Below, piece after piece: positions 13,801 to 28,800 of a DNA stretch of 64,000 bases; positions within the stretch are counted from its first letter, which is position 1, and each line of letters begins with the position of its first letter. The stretch is from contig NC_134677.1 in the NCBI RefSeq assembly GCF_024713945.1, forward strand, positions 5,831,001 through 5,895,000, given 5' to 3'. The notes under the pieces are model-generated. The model was not told where the DNA came from and made no database searches. It was given only the letters and a program-made list of their open reading frames with translations. The position numbers and the translations under genes are program-made. This stretch comes from Dermatophagoides farinae. Its lineage: Eukaryota > Arthropoda > Arachnida > Sarcoptiformes > Pyroglyphidae.

Positions 13801-16800
13801 CTGAGCTCATAAATATGTACATCCAGTCGATGATACTGAAAATGACCAATGTGAAGGACAAATACGATACCGATGGTCTTGGAAAGATTGAAACGCAAAT
13901 TGAAGAATTTGCGAATGCCATGTTTAACTTGGGTCCTCGTTATGTCGATAACACGTCCCAAATAGTTTGGAAAATTGCCAATAAATTTTGGAAAAAAGAA
14001 TCAGAAAAAATCATTGCTGAATGTCAATCGTTGGACGATCTTGTGGAACGGGTTAAAAAGGCTCATCGCCATGCCCTAACGTGGGCACAACATAATGCTG
14101 AGCTTAAGTTGTCGGCAAAATCTGTGAAAAATGTTGAACCAAAGCCCAGAGTATCATCTGTTCGATCTGTGATGGCTAACCCAATGAAGAAATGTTTTTT
14201 GTGTGATAAGCCTGGACATATGGCTACCGTTTGTAAAAGTGAATTGTCCAGCTCCGATAAAAAGAAAATTGTATTTGATAAAGGTTTGTGTCATATATGT
14301 CTATGGCCTGGACACAAATCAATGGATTGCCGTCGAAAGGACGTAATAAAGTGTACATCATGTAATAGCAATCATCCGACATCATTGCATGGTATAAATT
14401 TTGCTGAAACTGAAGTAAAAACTGTGGCTACCGCGGACATGAACGTCGTGCGTGGTTCAACTGGATTTAATATTGGTAAATTCCGTGGCCGTATCGGCAG
14501 AAATGAATGTGACATACTAATAGATTCCGGCGCTGACGTATCAGTTGTTGCCAGCAATTTGGCTCCTTTAGAATGCCGGCGTAAAGTCACACCGATAAAG
14601 ATTTGTGGATTCGAAAAATCCATGTCCCGAATCGTCGAACAGGTTGCTGATATAGTTATAACGCATCCTGATGGCAAATCAAACATAGAGGCCTATGTTT
14701 CTGATGGTGTCCCATTAAACAATGTTATTGTTGGTCGAGATTACATGGCCAAATTATTTCGTGATGGTCACCGTGTTTGGCATACCGTGTTTGGCGATAT
14801 AGATCTTGAATCAATGAAAGTGATCAACGTTATTGAACAACGAAATGAAAAACGTGTTGTAAATTGGAATGAAAATGATTGTCCTGAAGAAGTTGATGAT
14901 GGAAAAATGAATTTACAAATAGAAAAATTGGATAATGGTAGATTTAAAGTTAAGCTACCGTTTTTCTCAAGCAAAAGACCACCGAATAATTTTAATAAAG
15001 CGGTTGAACATCTTGATCGTCTGCAATCTCGTTTGAGCAAAAAAGGTCTTTTGGAACAATATGAATCTGAATTAATGAAATTTGTTGAAAATAATCATGC
15101 CGAGATTATTAATGAAACAGATGGGTATTTTATCCCACATCATGAAGTTGAACGACCTGATGCCGCGACTACCAAGTTTCGAATTGTATTGAATGCGTCA
15201 TTCGGTTGGAATTCATTGAACGATTTGCTTTGGAAAGGTGAATCATTGAATTTGAATACATTGCCTCATCTTGTGAGAATTAGAATGGCTCCGTTTCTTT
15301 GTATTGGTGATTTACAAAAGGCGTTTTTACAAATCGTTATCGATGAATCTGATCGCCAATATTTACGATTTTTATGGAAGAATCAAAGTAATCAATTGAT
15401 GATAATGCAAATGATTGTATTGCCATTTGGTGTTATTAGTGCGCCAGCAATATTGACGCAAGTTGTGTCAACCATTATTAATAACATGTCGTTGAATTCA
15501 CGAAGTATTTTGGAAAATTCTATGTATATGGACGATTTGCTCGCCGTATCTCATTCAGAATCTTTGTTGTTGAATGTAATGAATGAAGCAAAATCATCGT
15601 TTGAATCGTCTGGTTTTGTTCTACATAAAATGGTCTCGAATTCTACATTTATTCGTGATTGTTTTGGAATCGAATCGTCAAGCTGTAAATTGCTTGGTTT
15701 GGTTTGGAATTGTATCGATGATTATTTGAATATTAATTGGAAAATCCCTGATAAAATTGATACGAAACGAAAATTATTACGATTTATTGGTCAACTATTT
15801 GATCCTTTAGGATTTTGTGAACCTGTGAAATTATTATTTCGTAAAGAATTTGCTACAATCCAGGATAAGGATTGGGATGATGATTTAGACGAAGAAATTG
15901 TATCCAAGATCAACGATCTTACGATTGGATTAAATGAATTGAATGAAATTAAATTTGTCCGTTATGTTGAAGATCTAAGGCAAGTGTCATGTTTCGTGGA
16001 TGCAAGTTTTGATGGTTATGGTTACGCCATATATTTGGGAAAAGATCTGATTTTTGGAAAGTCTAAAATATCTCCACGTGGTCGAACAATCGTCGATTTG
16101 GAATTATTGGCATTATATGAAGGCGTTAAAGCCACCTCGCGTATTGTTGATTATTTGAAATATGTTGGCGAAGTTGAAATTTTTACCGATTCGCAAATAA
16201 ACATTGATCGATTAAAATCGTCACCGAATGAATTTCAGATTTCGATTGCACGTCGATTGCTCTCGATTCTAATGACTGGGTTTGAAATTCATGCTAAGTT
16301 TCGGCACATAAGTGGTAAACTTAATCCTGCTGATTTGTTTTCGAGAGGATGTAACGCTGAACGTTATATTACCGTCAAACCATATGAAATCGATATTGAT
16401 AAAATGATCGCTGATAGCAGTGAACCTGTTGTAACGAAATTGATTTGTACCATTCGAGAAACATGGATTCCTGATCAAACGGTGCGGAATTGGATGGACA
16501 AATGCGGTGTGATTTCAAAAATGACAAAATGGATACAACGATGTTTGAATTGGATGGAAAGTGCTACCGACCGAAAACCTCATTTTAGCGCTCTACATAC
16601 CTTATACCTGATTTACCAACGTAGTGAATTGAAACGCGCAGATAATTTGGTCGATAAGAATGGACTGTTGCATTATTGGTCAAGAGATTTGGAAAATCGC
16701 CCTATATGGATTCCAAAAAATACAATTCTGGCTAACGAAATGTTGAAATTGGCACATAAAAAATCGCTTCATCGTGGATGTGAAATGTCATTAGCAATGG

Positions 16801-19800
16801 TTTTGAATGAAGTTCGAATTGCAAATGCTAATCGTCATATGAGAAAAATAATTAATGATTGTGTCTTATGCCGAATGATCCGAGGTAATGCAATTAAACA
16901 ACCACTGGGACCATTACATGAAATTCAGAAACGGTTCATGAAGCCATTTGAATGTATAATGATGGATGCGTTTGGACCGTTAACTATTGCAAATGGTAAA
17001 AAATGCTATGGAATCGTTATTATGTGTCGAACAACAAAAGCGGTTAAAGTTAGTGTTCTCGAAAATTTGTCCGAAAATTCGTTATATGATACTTTGAGAA
17101 CCGTGTGGAATCAAGTTGGATATCCGACGGAAGTGTGGTCGGATAACGCAACCAATTTTATGGCTGTTCGTGAAAAATTGAATAAATTGGCCCTATCTGG
17201 TCAAACAAATACTGTTAATTGGAAAACGTCAACACCATTGGCGCCTTGGATGAATGGTGCAGCCGAACGAATGATTAGATTGGTGAAGGAATGCTTGAAA
17301 ATGTTGCCAAAAAAGGCCCGTTCACTTTTTTCTTTGCAACGAAATTTTAATTACGTGGAATTTGTTATTAACCAACGACCGATAATACAAAATGATGGCC
17401 GTTTTTTCTCTGCCTTTGAACTATGGATGGGTCGTACCATGAATCTAAATCAAGAAAATAATATGGACAACGTATGGGAAATGAAAAATGAGAGATCAAA
17501 ATTTGTCAAAGAAGTTGCCAAATTATGGATGTCCCAATACCTGAAGAAATTGGCTCGAATGTCAACCAACAAATCGACTGATGTGCAAATTGGTGATTGG
17601 TTAATGTTGCCTGAATATCTGACTAAACGTTCTAATTGGCCTATTGGACAAGTAATGGAAGTCAAGAATGGTTCTGATGGCATATGTCGTACTGTAAAAA
17701 TTCGAATTAATGGAACAGAATTGTGGAGACCAACGAATCGTTTGGTTTGGATATCACATTCTCGGCGGGAGAATTGTTGCGGTACATTGTTTGTGAATAT
17801 GGCTGAATAGTCGAAAGCACATTTATCGAACTTTTTGATGTGAAAATCATTTTGTGTGTGTTTATGCTTTTCTTGTAATTTTGTGATTTTTGATCCAAGT
17901 GAAAATTATTAATGTTAACCCAACACTTTGTATGTTACCAAATTTTCTTTTAACTATTATAAACTAAATTTATTGTTCATTTTTTCAGAAATAAAGATTA
18001 TAACTTTTTATTGTAACAAAATTTGTAACTAAGCTATCATCATCATCATTATAATAATAATCATAAAATATACTCACATAAAAATCTTATATATTTCTTA
18101 AAAAAAAGTAAAAAAAAAACTTCTGGTTATTATTTCTAGTTTGTACAAGCTTTTGTCAGAAAAAATAGCAAAAATATCTTCAACACACACACAGTAATAT
18201 GAATTTCTGAGATGATTAATTTAATTAGCTGAAATACCTTATCGTTTATATTGTTTTTTTTGTGTTTTGTGATAAATGTAAAATGAAAATACATTATACT
18301 CATACAGAGCTATTCTCATTTTTTTTGATCGATGCAAAAAATTCCAAATATCGATATTTTTTCCCGGCCATCCCCCATTTTAAATCTGGATGATGATAAT
18401 AATAATAATTCCGAACATTATTATCATTGCTTGTCATCGTTGAAAAATTCTTTAGAATTTTATTCTACAATTCGTTGTCCACATGTTTTTTTTTACTCCA
18501 ACATAATAAGTCATCATTACATTTATGTAGTATTTTTTTCGGGTTCGGAGAAGAAAAAAAAGTAAAAAAGAAGATGTAATGAAACCAAAGTCAAATCTTT
18601 TGGATTTTTATTGATTGTAGCCAATGATAGTTTTTATTTTTTTCTTTTAATTTTTTCAAAACATTTGGAAAATTTTTTGTTCATATTTCGGAATATTTAT
18701 TTCTTAATTCTGGTTGATTTTGATTTTTTTTCTTTCTCTCGTTTTTTTTTTGGTCATCATCGGCTTTTTCTTTTCTGGTTATGTCCATTTGCTTTTTATT
18801 TTTCATAAACTTGTTTGATAGGATTTCCATGCACAATAAATACATGTTCCAATAATTGTTGTTTTTCGATTGTCAAAAAATAGACGAAGCGAATAAAAAA
18901 AAACAGTAACAGACAAACAGAAAACAACAAAAGTATAAAATAAATATATAAAGTCAAAGACAATGGCAGAAAATATTCTGACACATGAACAATTTTTTTT
19001 TTTTAGTTGTATGCACTTAGACCATATGTGTATATTGTTATCCATTGATATATCTTTTGTAAATTCTCGAATCATGATGATGATGATGATGATGATCCAG
19101 ATGAATTTAGAACTTTTTTTTCTGGTTTTTATACTTTTTTTTTGTTTGTGTTGTTGTTTTTCGCTAGTAAAAATAAAAAGATAAAGAGATTCATTTGGCT
19201 GAATGGATAATATTGTGTGTATTTGTTTGAGAAAGAAACAAAAAGAAAACAATAAACAGCCAAAGCTACTAAGATACTGAGATTTTGCAAGTCTGCAGAA
19301 TTTTTTTTTCTTCTCTCACCAATTTTTCTATTATTGTTTCAGTATTGTAAAGCAAATTTTTATGGTATAAACTGATGAAACAAAAAAAGGATTATATTCT
19401 TTGACATCACTATCACCATCACCATCAGATATTTTTTTTTCATCTTGCATATAATCATCGAAAAAGATTTGAACATATAAAATGAATTTTATAATAATAA
19501 ACACATTATATACACAATATGATGATAATGATAATAATTAGATTTAATCACTTGTATCTTTTATATATGTGTCCAGAATGAAAATGATTTAGTTTTGACA
19601 AAAAAAACTTGTGTGCGTGTGGCAAAAAAAAATTGAAATCCCAACATTTTTTTTGTTGTTGTTGTTGTTAACACATACACACCACTAAATTAATAAACTG
19701 ATGATGAAAAAAATCAAAATAATATATATTGATTTGTATTTATTCAATTATTCAATACACAATTAGCTTAATTACCTTTTATATACATATGAATGTGATT

Positions 19801-22800
19801 ATGTTTCATGTTTGAACAATTGAAATATTGTATTCAGTTTATATTGTTACAATTGTATATGAAATAAATTAATCAATGCAATATATACATATAATCAGTC
19901 AATCCTATGTTCGTATACATTCATACATTTTCCGAATCTCGGTATTTTATTTTGAATGTCAGTGTAAATTATCATATTTGCATAAATGCATACGTGTTTG
20001 TGTGTGTGTGTGTGTGTGTCTCAATGGTTGAAAATTTGCATGAATACAGAATACAGAATGGTTCAACATTTCTGGCAAATTATTCTTTGTTTCTACTGCA
20101 AACCGGTATTTCAATCTATTTAATCAGACTAATTGGTAGTTGGTTGGTTTTTTTTATAATTAATTTAATCTTGGCCACCGTTGGTTGGTTAGTACTGGTT
20201 AAGTTTTAATAGTAATAATTGGCCGTAATCAAAAATTGTATGCACACACACACACAGGATATATGAATAACAAAATAGCTGGTTGACACATACACACACA
20301 GCCACATACTTTGTATTTGTAAAGTGGACAACTTTTTTCAGCTACTTTCTTTTTTTGGCAGTTATCTTGATCAATTAATTAAGCCCCAATCGTATATTAT
20401 CAACTAAAATTTTATTTGTCTTTATAAGTTTGGCAACAATAACAAAAACAATACTTTTTTCTAATAGAATCCATGGATATGTTAGGCATATACACAAACA
20501 AAAATACATTTATATGTTTCTGTTTCTTGTCTCCGAGGTTTGTGAAACAACAAAACAACTTTAACGAAAAAAAAACGACGGACAATAAATACCCAGCGGA
20601 TTATTAGCATACATTAAACAACGACAACAACAACAACAACAAAAATATGTAGATTACACGCACACTAAAGTGAACTTTTTTTTCGTTTAATCAAATTTTT
20701 TTTTTTGCTATTCGTTTATTTGTCGACAACCATTCGGTTATTACCCTTTTTCATTTTTGTTTCCGTGAGAGGGTATATATGTCTGTCATTATACAAAATG
20801 CAACTACAAATAATAGCAAAAAATAAAAGAGATTCTAGAAACAGTTATAAATTTTAAAAAGTAAAAAAGTTGGTGATTTACTACTACAGAGATCTATGAG
20901 GGGATTGAGAAAAAAGCAAAAACGGTATAGTCTCATCATCATCATCGTTGCAGGCAATGTTCCAGCTAAACTCAAATTTGTTTTTTCTTCATTTGTTGTT
21001 TGGGTGATGATAATATATAGATGAAGTACAAGGCTGATGATTTTGCTTTTAGCCATATCTTGCATTTTATTATTTTAATTCATACTTGTCATAGTCACTT
21101 AATTCAACATTATGAATAGACTAATTTGAAACATTGAAATTGATTGAAATGTTGGAATTCATTTTATTCAATTTTTTTTTCTTTTCTGATTTGGATTTTT
21201 TCTTCTCACTCCAATATAAATCGATGTTAATTTAATGCAATAGAAAAAAATGGGAATCACTAAAATGGTTTGGAAATCATTATCATTATTCATCTTGTTT
21301 TGATATCCATCTTCTTTATTGTGTGTGTGTGAGTGTTTGCATTAAAATGGATACAAATTCATAGACAAATAAGATTTATTCTTATAAATTTATCGGCAAA
21401 GTATCTTTTTCATCATTGCCTTGATTCAATCATTAGCATCCATCTTTCTTTACAGACATCATTTTCATTTTCAATGTATTGTAATATAATAGTATAGTTT
21501 GGTTAGTGGTACATTCTCATTCTTTTTTTTTTATTCATTACATTTGTTGTGAATATACTTGAAAAAAAGCATCATGAATGAATATTTCAATATAACTGTT
21601 GGGAATTCTGTGAATTAGACTTATTGTTTCCTTTCGTTTTTTGGTTTTTTTTTATTATCATTGTTTTCTTCAATTTTTTTTCACTTTTCTTATTCTTCAA
21701 AATAAAGAGAAAAAAATTTCAATACATTACTTATCACACATTTTCGACTATTTAGATTCATGGATAAAATGTAGGTAGATTTGGGTTTTATAATATTATC
21801 ACTATTCATAAACAAAGCTAAGAATGGATGAAAACTGTGAATCCTAGATGTCAATGCCGGGTAAAGAATTTATTTGAATCAAAAAAAAAGAAATAAATAA
21901 AAATAAAACGCGACAGGAATACCACACATCTGCCAATTTACAATTTGATTTTTTTTTTCGTTGGTCTTAATTTATATTTTTTTCTACTTTTCTATTTCTC
22001 TCTCTCTCTATCTCTTTTACACACATGTCTCATTGAACACACTGTTTTGATGAAGAATCGACAAAACTTTTTACTAAAGTTCAATTCATTAAGTTATTTA
22101 AATAGAAAAAATGAGTTAAAAAATGGCAAAATTCTTTAAAAAAAAAATTCTTTCTCTCCAGTGTATTTGCTGTCAAATCACTTGAGATTTGACAAACACA
22201 CACACAGTATTTATTTTCACATATATGAAAAAAAATCGTTTCAATAATATTGAAGCTTTTGCTTATTATTTATTTTGACTATTTTGAATTTTTTTTTAAT
22301 TTCCCATCAATCTGTGAGAAAAAAAAACGAGTAAAATAGTGAATAATCTGATTTGAAATTGCATTTGTTCAGTCATATAAAATTTTTGATTTTTTTTCTG
22401 AAAATCCCATTGATCAAAAGTCAATGGGATAATTTTTTTTTGTTTGCTGGTCATCATCATCATTTTTTCTAATCAAAATTAATGATTTTTTTTGTTTTAT
22501 TTTTATTTTTATTTCATTATTTATTTGGTGAAAAAAAAAGAAAACGGAAAAAATAATTGAATTTCCAATTTCAATCAAAATAATAACACAGCCAATAGAA
22601 GATTTATGACAGTGAAGCCTTCATTTCAGGGGCTAATTGTGTTGTTTGTTAGTAGTAGTTCATTGTGTCAATTGTCATATATACCTGTTTTTTCTATTTG
22701 TTTTGTTGAATTGAATTCCATAATTGCTCATTTTTATCTGTATTTGTGTGCTAGAGAAAGAATCATTGAAAAAAATGTGTTGATGGTCGTGGTGGACGAT

Positions 22801-25800
22801 GACATGCAGAAAATTCCAGAAACAATGGCGGCTGACAATTTGAAAAAAAATGAGCAATAGAAAAAAATGGATGCGTCACCATTTTTTTCTGTTTTTTTTC
22901 GATATTTTATTTTATTTTTATTTCCATTTTTTTTTTTGATCCGACAATTTTGTTTTGTTTTTGCCCTCTAAAAATACACACACAAGACATTTTAGCTTTT
23001 GTATTTCACGTATGTTTGTGCTTGTGTTTAAATGTCAACCAAATATGTTTGAGTGAGTAGTATACACACACACACAATGAATACAATAAAGTAAAACTAA
23101 ACATAAGTGAAGAATGTACCCAAAGACAAGCAATACATATGAGATGAATTTTTTTTTTTTTTTTAGCTTGTAATTCAACATTACATTCGTTTGTCTGGTA
23201 CAAAGGGGAATGAAAATTATTTCGGTTCTGTCGTCGTCTTCATTGTCTTTAGCATCTTATTGTTGTTATCGGTTGTTAGTAGTATAGGTTTTCTGATTCT
23301 TTAAACGTCCATTTTATTTATTCGATCTATCCATGTTTTTTTTTCTGCTACTATTGACGACTACAACAAAGATGGCGATAAACGCGAATCGCAAGATTTT
23401 TTATTATTATTATTATAATATTTTTTTTTCTTTACTTAACTAAAGTTGCTGTCAAATTGTGTTTGTATTGAATATATCATGTTACATTTTCCTTATATTG
23501 AATATCGTGTATAGTTCATAGTAATTTTTTTTCCTTTTAGTATATTTGTTATTGTTGTAGTTTGTCCAAAAAAAAAGCAAAGACATTGTTATACACATCT
23601 ATAGTTTCTATTTTTATTTTGATGTGTGTGTGTGTGTGTGTCAAATTGGTGTTCCAAAATTTACTCAGTCATTCATTCATTCATTCATTGGATAAAAGTA
23701 GAATGAACACGAATGTTTTTTTTTCCTCCCTTTTCATTTTTTTCTCTGTTCTTTTCACTAACCAATGCCATGTTTTCAGTTTGTCATTATCTATATCCAT
23801 CTTCCATCTTTTATCATCAATTGATTTGGATTCATTTTTATATCTTGATTTGAATTGATGATGACGATTGTTCTAGCAGTTGTTGTCGTCGTCATCATCA
23901 ATTTTATTTATTTGTCTTTACACATTTTTTGTCAATATTCGAAGCTTCAATTGTCTTCTAATTGAGAATTGACTTTTATTGCCAAATACTTTCGAATCAA
24001 TGTTGCAAACTAGACTTCCTTTTTTTCTTGTCTTTACAATTCACACATAATATACAGATGTAGATAAAAAAAATATTGCTAACCAATACCAATAAAGAGG
24101 TGTACTAACAAGATTTGAGATGAAATTGTAAATTAAATTTAATTGAATCAAGATTTTTATTTTTACATTTCTGCCTTTTTATTGGCATCCTTTTTTTTAG
24201 TTAAGCTTATTCATTTCATCATATCATGTATGTCTGGATTGATTGATTGATTGATTGATTAGTAAAGCAGTGTTCATACAAAAAGGAATTGAAAAAAAGT
24301 TTTGTTACTACTTGAATTCTTATTTTGTTGATAATCATCATCATCATCATCAACAACAACATGTCTATATTTCAATTCTTTATTGATTAACATTTTTTGC
24401 TATATCGTTGATTTAATTTCATTATTAGATTATATTTATCATTATCATGAGAATAGTCATCAGAATTGATATACCATAGCAATGTGTGTAAGTGTTTGTG
24501 TTTGTATGTGTGTGTGTGTATGTGTGTGTCTGAAACCATTCTACATTGTATGGTTCATTGGCCAGTTTTTTTTCATTTTCTTCCATCACACAGTTTGATT
24601 CTTGTTGTTGGAACATTTTCCATCAACATGTTCATGATGATGATGATGACCAATTTTTGTTGCTCAATGAATGTTGATTATAAATTTAATGAACACACAC
24701 GCACCAAATAATGTGAGACATGTCCATTCACTCAGTCTCTTTCTGGTTGCTCGCTCACTCCGCTATTTCAAAATTGATTGAAGGGAATTTTTTTTTCTCG
24801 TTTCTTGTCTTTTTAGGAATCTATAATCTGAAATGTGTGTGTGTGTGTGTGTGTGTGTATGTTACATGTTCAATGTTCATCCTCTTGGATTGAGACTTTA
24901 ATTTACTGTTCATGATCAGCCTTCTTAACAAACATTAGGGACCGGGTGCGATCCAAGTCAGTTTTCTGTGTGTTTGTATATGTGTGTGTGTCTATAAGTT
25001 CCAATTGGTGAACATCCATACTCATGTTTAGCTGAAGCATACATCCATCCATTGGGGAATTTGTGGCATTCAATCTAACGAAGCTTAGCGTTATTAGTAT
25101 ATTAGCGATATACACACATATAGCCTTCAGTCTTTATCATTCTTTTGTGGGTTATGTGTGTATGAAAAAAAAAACTTTTAGAATGTTTATTATGGTATTA
25201 GAGGGAAAAAAAGAGGACAAAAATAAAAGTGCACAATAACCGATCAGCAACAACTTGGATCATTGTAGATATGGTTACTTGCTTATTGTTTCTAACTAAC
25301 TAATCATTTGTCATTTGACTTATGTGGATTCATCGATGTTTTATCATGTCTATGTATTAAGTATTTATATTCTATCTAATGTGTTAGTGAGAAAGAAAAT
25401 AATGATGACGATGTTTTTGTTTGGATTCTTATACAATTTTTTTTTTTGAAATACAATGCAAAATAGAAATAAATAGATGGATGTACAGATTCTTTCTTTT
25501 TTTCACTTATAAAAAACGTCTTGGGATTATTAATTCTTTTGTATTTCTTATTCCACATTTTTTTAATCATATTGGTTTGAATTGGCTTTAATTTCATTAG
25601 AAAAAAAATCTTTTTCCTCACACACACACACACACCCACACGTAGGTTGTTTTTATTATTCCAATTTCAATATATTGTATTTATTGAATAATTATATTGA
25701 AATGTCGTTCTTTTATTCAAAAGAAATATAAAAAAAATCACCGGCTTATTATAAATGTTTTTGATGTATTGTGTTTGCGTTTCTGTATATAGCCAATCAC

Positions 25801-28800
25801 ATTTGTTCTCAGGGAGAAAAAGTAAAAGAAATAAGCCAGAAAACTCGCGCTAAAGATTTGTCGGACTTTTTTTTTATCTGTCTGTCTTTGACTTTAACTT
25901 TTATTCTAGTTATATTTCTAATTAAAACTGTCATGTCATTCCAAGATAGCCGCCTGTCGTATTGAATGAAAGATGCCAACTTACTACTGCCAACAATGAA
26001 CAACAAAAGAAAGAATCAAACAAAACCCCCTTTTTTAGTTTTTTTCTTTTTTTTCTCTTTCAACCAACAGAAAAAAAGTTCTAATTTGATTCGCTATTCT
26101 CATTTGTGGCCGAACATCACATTCTCTCATTTTGCCCTTGTTTGCTACTATCTTTTTTTTTTGATTCTGATTCCGTATCCATATTACATAAGACAAGAGA
26201 GTGGTTTATTTAAATTTTAAATGCTCATTTACCATTCTGTCATACTCATAGATTTGTTCTCATTTTTTTCCCTTCCCTTTTTTCTCTCGTTACTTTGGTC
26301 TGTTCCCATTTTGTTCATTGTGTGGGTCGACCGTTGATTAACTTTTTTTCCAACATTCTCTTCCTTCAGTTCTCTTTCATTTGGTCATCTCTAGATCAAA
26401 ATATAATGAAACGAAAATGATTGCCTTGAATGAGAAAATGAAAAAAAGTTTTCATTCCCCTTGTGTGTTTTGTGATTTTTTCTTTTTTTTCCAACTTATC
26501 GCACCCCTTTTCTGGTGATTATGATGATAATTTAATATTATAGAGTGCTTAATGCTTTCATAAGGAAATATAGTAAATATAAATGGATTTAAAATCCGCA
26601 TCTTTGTTGAATTAAAATTCAATGACCACTGTCCTATAACCGATCTAATGTTTGACAGCAAATGAATTATTCAAACAAATTTAAAAAGTTGAAAAAAAAT
26701 TTCATCTTCAATTCAATATATTGATTTAATGTAATTTACCAGTGTTAGTAGTTTAAAATTATAGTAAAAACAACAGTTGATTTGAAATCATTTTGATTTA
26801 CAAATTATAATTATTATCGCTTTAATAACAAAAAAATAACGAATTCCTTTCTTGCCATTTATTTTTTCTGTTCATCTTTTTATTCTTAATCATCATAGGT
26901 ATAAGCGAATATCATGTGATTGAAGGTGATAGTATAAGTTTACCATGTAATATAACCAAACAGGAATGGAATCAAAATCTAATATCATTAATCGTATGGT
27001 ATCGATCGAAAAATCAAGGCATACCAATATATTCGATCGATACACGGACACAACAACAACGTTTACGACATCAAATAATGCCTGAATTAAATGGCCGTGT
27101 TCATATGGATTTTCAAACCGATCCGCCAGTATTAAACATCAATGATGTTCAAATTGATGATGGTGGCGATTATCGTTGTCGTGTTGATTATCGAATGAAT
27201 CGAACCAAACATTTTCTCATACATCTTAACGTGTCGGGTGAGTTTTTTTTTTAATTTATTCCCATTTCATGTTGTTGAATATTTTTTAACTTTCGTTGTT
27301 TGTTTTCTTTCTGCTACAATCGAATAGCTCATTGAGCGTTTTCACACTTTTTTCCATTTTCATTCTATCGTTGTTGTTGTTCTTTTTGTTTGATTTTAAT
27401 TGACGTCTAAAAGATATCAATTGAAAATCAATCATTTTGTTTCAATTGATATGGTTTTGGTTGAGAATTTCATCGTAGTACAAAAATAATACCAACATCG
27501 TATATATAATCAAAAGGGATTGTTGATTATTTATTTTTTTTGTTCATTCTGTCGTTTGTTTAGTTTCACTTTTTTTTTATTTTCGCTACGATTCGGAAAT
27601 TTGGTTTTTTCTACATTTCAACTGATTGACTGAAACTATCTCAACAAATAGTTTAAATCATAGAGATGTTGTTTTGGCCTATTTCTATTTTCAAATGTCT
27701 GTGTGTAAATGTGTTTTTTTTTTGCTGTTGTTGTAGCTTTTTTGTTTGATTTCAATTTCGTCGCTAACTTTGATTTATTAGTCAGAATTCTTATTGACTA
27801 TATCAATGTGGATATTGCACAAGTATTCGAAAAAACAGTGGTAAAGTAATCTATCCACACATTGTAGTCAATACAATCTATTAGTTTGTCAATACATTGA
27901 TGTATACTCGTATTCTTTATTCAACTACTTCATAGACATACACACACATATATATACACTAATCTTTGCTAATTCTATTGTACAAGGGTGAAACCTTGGA
28001 AAAATTCTGTCCATCCGTTGTTTTTGTCAAATCTCTCGAAGAATTGTGTAACAAATAACAAAAAAAAAACTGTAACTTTATGTTATGAACAAAAAAAAAA
28101 TGAAAATGAAAGACTTGATGTTGATTTTATTTTCTTTTTTTTACTATTATTATTTCAATGAACAAAATGTTCATTGAAGAACATTGAAACAATATAATAT
28201 TCCCTATCGAACCCAAGTACATTTTGTCATATTTATATCAACATCAAGGAGATTTTCTTTCATATTTTCTATTTATTTGATTGTCATAGGGTAATATATC
28301 GATTGTTGCCATTATTGACATTGTCAATGTATCATCTTAGGATATGTCTTTCCTTTCCATTCATTTTGATATTGTTTCACAAAAAATCGTAATAATTTTA
28401 TACACAGGATTAAAAACAATGGTAGGCGGTAGATTAGGTTAGCAATTTTTTTATATTCTCTTTTTTTTCTTCTCTCACGCTTCAAAATAAAAAATGATAT
28501 CTATATTAGAAAAAAAACAAAATGAAAAAAAATGAAAAATGATTATATCAAGTGCATGAAAACCGGACTTAAAAAAAACAATTGAATAACATATTATTGA
28601 ACAAATTTTCTTTATTTTTTTCTCAATTCTTTGTCTTCAAGATTATGATGATCAACCATGATGATGATGAGAAATGACCTTTCCTGGATTTTGATTTCCG
28701 TTAATTTATTCATTGAATTCTCATGTATTTTCTTTCTACACTCTATCTGTATTGGAATTTAGATAACAATTTCTTTTTTTTTATAGAATTCAAAAGAATT

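Larger units (their letters stand above)
12821..18018 (+). mobile_element. BEL/Pao LTR retrotransposon, apparently complete
   Basis: The element is 5198 bp: a 5' LTR, a leader of about 147 nt, one long Gag-Pol frame, a purine-rich tract and a 3' LTR. The 244-bp LTRs begin TGTTGC and end TGTAACA, and I find no difference between them by eye, which implies recent insertion. The domain order Gag, zinc knuckles, protease, reverse transcriptase, A17-type region, RNase H, integrase is that of BEL/Pao elements. No envelope-like frame follows. It lies in sense orientation inside intron 1 of the Side-family gene. No clear target-site duplication flanks it (TGATG on the left, AAATT on the right). Confidence 0.95.

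Noticed and set aside
19907-20209. Hydrophobic frame of 100 codons in Side intron 1
   Set aside because: It starts in a GT array, has no recognisable family and lacks splice or promoter support.
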